From CAYLNH01 sp964384625 (GTDB taxonomy: Bacteria > Verrucomicrobiota > Lentisphaeria > JABSQK01): DNA of 18,190 nucleotides. Both the position numbers and the translations under genes were made by a program. The stretch spans positions 1 through 18,190 of the forward strand of contig CAYLNH010000137.1 in assembly GCA_964384625.1 (NCBI GenBank). Direction: 5' to 3'. Shown in pieces: positions 13,744 through 18,190 of this stretch; the stretch's first letter is position 1, and each line of letters begins with the position of its first letter. The notes under the pieces are model-generated. The model did no database searches, was not told the origin of the DNA, and saw only the letters and a list, made by a program, of their open reading frames with translations.

Positions 13744-16116
13744 CTACCGGGGCGCCGGGGTCAGGCGGAAGGCCAGGTCGTGGCCCTTGTGGCAGCGGGT
13801 ATCGGCGGGAAATTGCGGTGTGGCGGGTGTGGTGTTTCCGGGGATGATGCGCCAGTGCTTCCGGCGCTGACCGGGCGGCCCGGGGTTTGGCTTGGCTGTG
13901 GTCGACGATGCGGGTTGCGGCGCCAGTTTCTTGAGCACCGGGCCGGGGTCGAAGGTGAGTTGGCCCCGCGCGTTTGCCGCCACCGTTTCCGGTTTGTCCG
14001 GGTTGATTGGTTTTCCGGTCCAGGCGTCGTACCAGACCAGTCGGTAGTCGCCGGGACGCAGTCCGTGGATGGATACTTCCGTGGCGTCGGGCTGTGCCGC
14101 AAACAACCAGCCGTGCACGGTTGTGGCTGTGGCGCGATCGTAGAGACCGAGGACGCGGGTTGATGCTTCCGTCTCGAACCGCAACCTGGCTTCCGGCGCC
14201 TGCGTCGGTGTGAGATCATCCGGCGAGAGGCCGTTGAGGAACGTCCGCAACGCCCGCATCTCAGCGGCATGGTCGACCGGATAGAGTTGTTCCGAGAAAA
14301 TGCCGGGGCGCCGGCGCGGCTGCAGTTCACCGAATTCCTTGCCGTCATCCCAGTCCATCGGGGTGCCCGCGAGGCCGCTGAAGATCCCGGCCCAGATCGC
14401 GTGGTGGTACAGCGTCGGATGCAGTTTGACCGGTGCATCCGTCGGCGCACTTCGCTCCATCGCGCCGAATTCACTGATCAGCCGGACATGGTCGCCTGGT
14501 GCTTCGGTATACGCCGTGACGCCGTCGATCACATAGAGCCATTGGTCCGTCCAGCTTGCTTCCGTATCGGGGTTCTGCGGGTACCAATGCCAGCCCAGCA
14601 CATCGACGCGGGCGCCGGCAGGACCTCCTTGCCAGTCGAGATTGCCGCCGCGCTGACCCTGGCCGCCGGCGCTGGTTGTCGCCGCGTGCAGGGGATGCCC
14701 GAACGGATCGCCGGCGTACTGCCGCCCGTCGCTGCGGGTCAGTTTGCCGCGGAACAGCCGGACGATGTCGCCGAGCCACCGCTCGCATTGCGGGAAACGC
14801 CACCAGCCGGATCGCTCCGCCATGATGCCGATGTGATCGCCGACTCCTTCCAGTTCGTCCATGATCACCCACAGGCCGATGGCGCGGGAGTAGCCCCAGC
14901 GGGCAATCAGATAGCGGAAATAATTGGCCTGGTGATCGAACAGCTGTGACCGCCAGTCTGCCAGCGGCTGGCGCGGGTCGGCATCGAAGAAGTCCCAGAT
15001 CCACATGCCCGGACGGAAGCCGCTGAGTCCCAGGAGCCGGTCCCGGCCCCGGCCGCTGCGATCGTTCTCCGGACTGAAGCCGCTGTGGCCCTCAGCACCC
15101 CACGGATGGCCGCGCGTCTGGAAGCAGGCGTGGGGCAGAGGCGCCAGCAACAGGCGGATGATCGGGACCTCGCCGTCGCCTTCACACGCCGCGACCAGCG
15201 CGTCAAAGGCCTTTGCCCGGCCCTGGTCGATGTACTGATGCGGTGTCCACTGGATTTGGTTCGGCATGGCAATGCGCTTCCAGGAGCCGTCCGGCTGCCG
15301 CCAGAACTCCGCCCGGTCATGATGCACCAGCAGGAACTCCCAGGGCGCCATCCATTGATTCAGCAGGTTGAAGCCGTTCGCCCGCAAGGCCGGCAGCAAT
15401 TCCAACTCACGGTCGATCCATTCGTGCGGCGTCCAGACCGGGTCCTGCCGCAACGGATCCACGTTCCAGGCCCGGCAGTTGCCGAACAGCCAGATCGCCG
15501 TGGACGTGCCGTCCGCCTGTTGCTCCCGCAGGAAATGCGGGTTCTCGCCGGCGGTCGGCAGACGCCAGAATCCCGGGGCGGCGGGCGCCGGCACAACGGT
15601 GATCGGCTGTTTCGCCGGCGTCGCAATGTTGACCGGGTCGCTGTTCCAGGCGGCGCGGCCGCGAAACCGCACTGTGACTTGCCAGTCGCCGACGCGGTCC
15701 GGCGTCCATCGCAGGCGCCAGCTCCACAGGCCGTGCGGCTGGTCCTTCATGGCGAACCCGGGAACCTCCATCCGCCGGTCGCCGGCGGCATGGATGAATT
15801 CGCCGGTCAGTTCGGCGTAGACGCCGTTGCGGTCGGCATCATAGGCATCGTGCAGTTGCGTGGCCGGCAGGTGGTTGAAGGAGCGGAGTTCTTCGGGGAA
15901 CTGAACCACGATCTCGACGCCGCTGAAGACCGGCACGTCTCCGGGGCGCGACAGCATGAGGTCGGGCGGTCGGCGTGACGGGATCAGCGGGGCGCCGCCG
16001 CCGCTGCGGCGGTCTGTGCGCGCCAGCAGGACCGCTAACAAAGCGATCCCGACGAGCAGTCCGCCCGCCAGCAATATATCCAGCCACCGCGGGCGTTGTC
16101 GTTCATTTACAGCCAT
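13744..16116 (-). CDS. Membrane-anchored DUF5060-type glycoside hydrolase (GH5-like clan)
   Basis: A 790-residue protein, anchored by one N-terminal membrane helix (about 12-32, DILLAGGLLVGIALLAVLLA) with the rest outside the cytoplasm. Seen: a beta-sandwich of DUF5060 type at about 60-165 (FNHLPATQLHDAYDADRNGV, then WSWRLRWTPDRVGDWQVTVRF), a TIM-barrel-like catalytic region at about 200-620, and a C-terminal beta domain at about 640-735 with GLRPGDYRLVWYDAWTGKPI, the usual closing segment of these enzymes. Glu421 in VIMDELEG (the NE position of clan A reads DE here) is the likely acid/base and Glu549 in LISEFG the likely nucleophile. The last 55 or so residues are Pro/Thr/Arg-rich and probably disordered. 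The barrel is only generally recognisable, so the substrate is not predicted. No good Shine-Dalgarno precedes ATG 16116; TACAGT lies 5 bases upstream. Confidence 0.78.
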   Translation of the reverse strand: MAVNERQRPRWLDILLAGGLLVGIALLAVLLARTDRRSGGGAPLIPSRRPPDLMLSRPGDVPVFSGVEIVVQFPEELRSFNHLPATQLHDAYDADRNGVYAELTGEFIHAAGDRRMEVPGFAMKDQPHGLWSWRLRWTPDRVGDWQVTVRFRGRAAWNSDPVNIATPAKQPITVVPAPAAPGFWRLPTAGENPHFLREQQADGTSTAIWLFGNCRAWNVDPLRQDPVWTPHEWIDRELELLPALRANGFNLLNQWMAPWEFLLVHHDRAEFWRQPDGSWKRIAMPNQIQWTPHQYIDQGRAKAFDALVAACEGDGEVPIIRLLLAPLPHACFQTRGHPWGAEGHSGFSPENDRSGRGRDRLLGLSGFRPGMWIWDFFDADPRQPLADWRSQLFDHQANYFRYLIARWGYSRAIGLWVIMDELEGVGDHIGIMAERSGWWRFPQCERWLGDIVRLFRGKLTRSDGRQYAGDPFGHPLHAATTSAGGQGQRGGNLDWQGGPAGARVDVLGWHWYPQNPDTEASWTDQWLYVIDGVTAYTEAPGDHVRLISEFGAMERSAPTDAPVKLHPTLYHHAIWAGIFSGLAGTPMDWDDGKEFGELQPRRRPGIFSEQLYPVDHAAEMRALRTFLNGLSPDDLTPTQAPEARLRFETEASTRVLGLYDRATATTVHGWLFAAQPDATEVSIHGLRPGDYRLVWYDAWTGKPINPDKPETVAANARGQLTFDPGPVLKKLAPQPASSTTAKPNPGPPGQRRKHWRIIPGNTTPATPQFPADTRCHKGHDLAFRLTPAPR

Positions 16117-16193
16117 GCCTTACTGTAGCACGATGCCCGTATGATTTCCTGCACGCGGCTGCGGATCGCCACACGGCAATCCGGAAAATCCCT

Positions 16194-16222
16194 TTGCATT
16201 CGAACCTGCAACTGACTAGAAT
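16194..16222 (+). promoter_or_regulatory. Promoter placed directly at a start codon
   Basis: TTGCAT (16194-16199), a 17-base spacer, then TAGAAT (16217-16222). The ATG of the next gene begins at 16228, six bases after the -10 box, so transcription should begin at or within the first codon. Confidence 0.5.
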
Positions 16223-16227
16223 GCCGC

Positions 16228-16674
16228 ATGAAATGGGATATGGCGAGGATTCTGTCGGAGTTGGATCGCGACCGCCTGCCGCCAGCAGTCGACGAAGCGA
16301 TTCAACAGCGGGCGCAGGAAACGGCAAACACGTTTGTGAAAGGCATGGCGGACGGCAGTTTCAGTGATCGGCAGGTAGCGAATATGCTGTTCCTGCTGCG
16401 GGCTCTGAGTCTGCGGCGGGATGTGGATCTCGACTCCCGCGACGTCGCGGACGCGATCTGTCGGTACCTGGCTTCCGACAATGAACGCGTGCGCGACGCG
16501 GCCGCGCTGTCGGCTGCATCCCACGCCGTGCACGCCTTGGTCTATCCGGCCCTGCAGCTCCCCCGCGAGGAGGTCCTCGACATCCTCCGCCGGGTGCAGG
16601 AGTGCGGCGCGCCGGAAACCTGTTACATGCCCATGGTCGCCCACGCCGAGAAGATCCTCGCATCGCCGCGATAG
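16228..16674 (+). CDS. Hypothetical helical protein, possibly leaderless
   Basis: A 148-residue, mostly helical soluble protein with no signal peptide. The stretch SDNERVRDAAALSAASHAVHAL (about 83-104) resembles one HEAT-type helical repeat, and the rest (LFLLRALSLRRDVDL, EEVLDILRRVQEC) is compatible with an alpha-solenoid fragment. There are only two Cys, far apart, and no catalytic motif. No family is recognised. There is no Shine-Dalgarno upstream of ATG 16228; the promoter boxes at 16194-16222 put the transcript start at about 16228, so either the mRNA is leaderless or translation begins at the ATG at 16240. The gene is divergent from the glycoside hydrolase and ends 22 bases before the transposase start. 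Codon use and composition match the neighbours. Confidence 0.6.
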   Translation: MKWDMARILSELDRDRLPPAVDEAIQQRAQETANTFVKGMADGSFSDRQVANMLFLLRALSLRRDVDLDSRDVADAICRYLASDNERVRDAAALSAASHAVHALVYPALQLPREEVLDILRRVQECGAPETCYMPMVAHAEKILASPR

Positions 16675-16696
16675 AGGAGAGTGTAAGGAATTTTCA

Positions 16697-17165
16697 GTGG
16701 GTCGTCAGAGGCGAATGAAGCAGCGCTGTTGGGAGCACGACTATCGGGCGCCTTCCTTCTATATGATCACGGTGGTGACGGAGCCGCGGCGGGCGTGCTT
16801 GAGCGAAGTGGTGGACTCCGGTCTTGTGTCGGGAGCCGCCCCGGCCCCTGAACTCCGGCTGTCCCCAATGGGGGAGTTGGTGCAAGACGTGTGGCAACGT
16901 ACGAACGGCATCTATGCCGGCGTGGAGGCTTGTGAGTATGTCGTGATGCCCGACCACTTCCACGGCATCCTCTGGGTGAAGGAACAGCAGCAACGCCACA
17001 TGGGGCATATTGTGAAGGCCTTCAAGCGGGTCGTGGAGGAGGAGTGCAGGAGCAAGGGGCTGCTCCTGCCACCGAACCCCAGCAAGGGGCTGCGCCTGCC
17101 ACCGAACCCGAGCAAGGGGCTGCGCCTGCCACCGAACCCGAGCAAGGGGCTGCGCCTGCCACCGA
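16697..17165 (+). CDS. Y1 (HUH) transposase, RAYT/IS200-like, N-terminal part up to the gap
   Basis: The N-terminal half of a single-strand transposase of the REP-associated tyrosine transposase type. Seen: RRMKQRCWEHDYRAPSFYMI, the usual opening of this group; strand-forming YVVMPDHFHGILWV with the HUH metal motif His87-Phe-His89; and the helix HMGHIVKAFKRVVEEE. From 17051 the protein runs into a decapeptide repeat (SKGLRLPPNP) encoded by 30-bp units, and the sequence then meets the N run. The start is GTG 16697, with AAGGA seven bases upstream; ATG 16715 is the alternative, with AGAGG only 3 bases away. The gene continues after the gap in the frame of 17268; the 100-N run does not preserve frame, which is expected if its length is arbitrary. 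Probably one intact gene split by the assembly, but not provable here. Confidence 0.82.
17051..17165 (+). repeat. 30-bp tandem repeat inside the transposase gene
   Basis: Units start at 17051, 17081, 17111 and 17141 (the last cut by the gap), and a further partial unit lies at 17266-17282 on the far side. Each begins AGCAAGGGGCTGC; units differ at only one or two bases. Length 30 keeps the reading frame and encodes SKGLRLPPNP (first copy SKGLLLPPNP). Near-identical copies explain why assembly failed here. Confidence 0.95.
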
Positions 17166-17265
17166 NNNNNNNNNNNNNNNNNNNNNNNNNNNNNNNNNNN
17201 NNNNNNNNNNNNNNNNNNNNNNNNNNNNNNNNNNNNNNNNNNNNNNNNNNNNNNNNNNNNNNNNN
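17166..17265. other. Assembly gap (100 N)
   Basis: Exactly 100 undetermined bases, the conventional placeholder for a gap of unknown size. The same 30-bp repeat flanks it on both sides, so the missing DNA is probably more copies of that repeat plus, possibly, unique sequence. Confidence 0.98.
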
Positions 17266-17894
17266 ACCCGAGCAAGGGGCTGCACGCGGCACAGGAATCG
17301 GGAGCGGCAGCTGCTCCCGAGACCGACCTCTGGGAAGAGGGCTACCAGGATACCATCCTGCTGCGGCGCGGCCAGCTGAAGCGAATGGTGAACTACATCC
17401 AGGACAACCCTCGACGGCTGGCCGTGAAACGGGCCAACCCGGAGCTGTTCACTGAAGTTGCCGCCCACGCCGTGGCCGATGGCCGGACTTGCCCGGCGAT
17501 CGGCAATCACTTTCTCCTGGACCATCCGGTGAAATGCCAGGTGCAGGTGTCCCGACGGATCTCCGCCGAGGTATTGGCAGAGAAGAAAGAGGAACTGCTT
17601 TACGCCGCCGAGCACGGCGCGGTTCTGGTGTCACCGTGCATCAGTCCCGGTGAGAAGGACATCGCCCGGGCCGCAATGGATGCGGGGAGGCCGCTGATCG
17701 TGTTGTTGGCGAGCGGCTTTGCCCCGTACTATAAGCCGCCGGGTCGCTACTTTGATGCCTGCGCTGCAGGCCGGCTTCTCATGCTCGCACCGTTCCCATA
17801 CCGTGCGCGCAAGCACACGATCACGCGACAGGAGTGCCTCGCTTTGAACTCCTGGGCGGAAGCCGTCGTCAGCCGCGGTGATCCTTTGGGGTAG
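17266..17894 (+). CDS. Y1 transposase C-terminal part fused to a DprA-like (Rossmann) domain
   Basis: In the frame of 17268 the sequence reads PSKGLHAAQE (the end of the repeat), then DLWEEGYQDTILLRRGQLKR and MVNYIQDNPRRLAVKR. Tyr in VNYIQDNP (codon 17394) is the expected catalytic tyrosine of Y1 transposases. About 150 further residues follow that ordinary RAYTs lack: NHFLLDHPVKCQVQVSRRIS, GAVLVSPCISPGEKDIARAA, PLIVLLASGFAPYYKPPGRY, FDACAAGRLLMLAPFPYRAR and LNSWAEAVV. This resembles the nucleotide-binding DprA/LOG-type fold. From memory, the same fusion occurs in Bacteroidota and relatives; its role is unknown and may involve single-stranded DNA handling. The gene ends in TAG at 17892; no terminator is visible after it. 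Confidence 0.8.
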
Positions 17895-17924
17895 TTGTCA
17901 CGCATGGAGGACGCAATTCCCTGT

Positions 17925-17959
17925 TTCCACTTGACGTGGAATTCCTTGGGATCTATTGT
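17925..17959 (+). promoter_or_regulatory. Promoter with an overlapping operator-like palindrome before the IclR-type gene
   Basis: TTGACG (17931-17936), a 17-base spacer, then TATTGT (17954-17959). The palindrome TTCCAC-TTGAC-GTGGAA (17925-17941) is centred on the -35 box, the layout expected for an autoregulatory site. IclR-family operators known elsewhere are also short GGAA/TTCC-type palindromes, which fits but does not prove self-control. Confidence 0.55.
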
Positions 17960-18000
17960 GTTCAAATAAGAAACAAGAATACCTGAATAGGAATACGGAT

Positions 18001-18190
18001 ATGGCGCAGGATACGATTCCGGCGGTGGCTAAAGCGATGAGGCTGTTGGCGGCAGTCGCCGCGGGCGAGGTCGAGGGACCGCTGCAGATGGCGGCGCAGC
18101 AACTTGGCATCCCGCGGACGACGTTGTTCCGGCTGCTTAGGGCGTGCGCATCAATTAGGCGGGCCTTGAATACCTTATTGTATCGTCAGC
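18001..18190 (+). CDS. IclR-type transcriptional regulator, N-terminal fragment at the window edge
   Basis: 63 codons are visible before the window ends, with no stop. Seen: IPAVAKAMRLLAAVAAG as helix 1 and LQMAAQQLGIPRTTLFRLLR as the helix-turn-helix, the arrangement of IclR-family winged-helix domains. The start ATG 18001 has AGGA eight bases upstream and lies about 35 bases after the predicted transcript start. After RLLRA the usual 'xLxxxGYxRR' wing is not seen; instead CASIRRALNTLLYRQ follows and local DNA becomes less GC-rich, so the gene may be interrupted or simply divergent. The ligand-binding domain lies outside the window. Confidence 0.6.
   Translation, partial: MAQDTIPAVAKAMRLLAAVAAGEVEGPLQMAAQQLGIPRTTLFRLLRACASIRRALNTLLYRQ

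Noticed and set aside
13261..14163. A 300-codon plus-strand frame over the intergenic region and glycoside hydrolase end
   Set aside because: It is Arg/Gly-rich, overlaps two genes on the other strand and has no ribosome binding site or recognisable motif.
17051..17282. CRISPR array suggested by a regular 30-base period
   Set aside because: Units are directly adjacent with no spacers, keep the reading frame and encode a decapeptide; this is a coding minisatellite.

Overview
The window is GC-rich bacterial DNA from a draft assembly: it holds a 100-N scaffold gap at 17166-17265. Gene content (ClpC with a sigma-70 factor, a formylglycine-type sulfatase, a DUF5060-type glycoside hydrolase, a URO-D-family methyltransferase-like protein and abundant lipoproteins) fits a polysaccharide-degrading member of the PVC group such as Kiritimatiellota, Lentisphaerota or Verrucomicrobiota. 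This placement is inferred from gene content alone and is weak.

Region by region. (1) 1-6792 is all on the minus strand. Read in transcription order it holds an alpha/beta-hydrolase-fold protein whose nucleophile elbow carries Arg instead of Ser, a patatin-like lipoprotein, the AAA+ unfoldase ClpC, and a primary-type sigma-70 factor starting 4 bases after the clpC stop. (2) 6827-6985 is a compact tRNA-Ala(CGC) unit with its own promoter, encoded CCA and intrinsic terminator. Beside it on the minus strand is a possible GIY-YIG nuclease remnant. (3) 7117-7687 (minus) has two small genes, one of them a zinc-ribbon membrane protein with an excellent ribosome binding site. (4) 8029-11005 (plus) is a uvrC-sulfatase pair with overlapping ends. 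This UvrC lacks about 115 residues between its UVR domain and its RNase H-like nuclease domain. (5) 11006-11448 is a convergent intergenic region containing a strong hairpin and a tandem pair of two-hairpin units. (6) 11449-16116 (minus) holds, in transcription order, a membrane-anchored glycoside hydrolase, a URO-D-family protein and a nuclease lipoprotein; the last two share a TGATG stop/start. (7) 16194-17894 (plus) has a small helical protein with a leaderless-looking start, then a Y1 (HUH) transposase fused to a DprA-like domain. The transposase is interrupted by an in-frame 30-bp tandem repeat that runs into the assembly gap. (8) 17925-18190 is a promoter with a palindrome over its -35 box, followed by the truncated start of an IclR-type regulator.

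How the genes fit together: ClpC and the sigma factor look like a stress/proteostasis and transcription block. The sulfatase, glycoside hydrolase and URO-D protein suggest catabolism of sulfated or methylated glycans, but they do not form one operon here. I found no CRISPR array, no prophage and no clear defence system. The most unusual items are the compact UvrC, the repeat-bearing transposase fusion, the paired-hairpin repeats at 11190-11299 (possible REP-like partners of that transposase family) and three starts where a -10-like box lies only 5-6 bases before the ATG.
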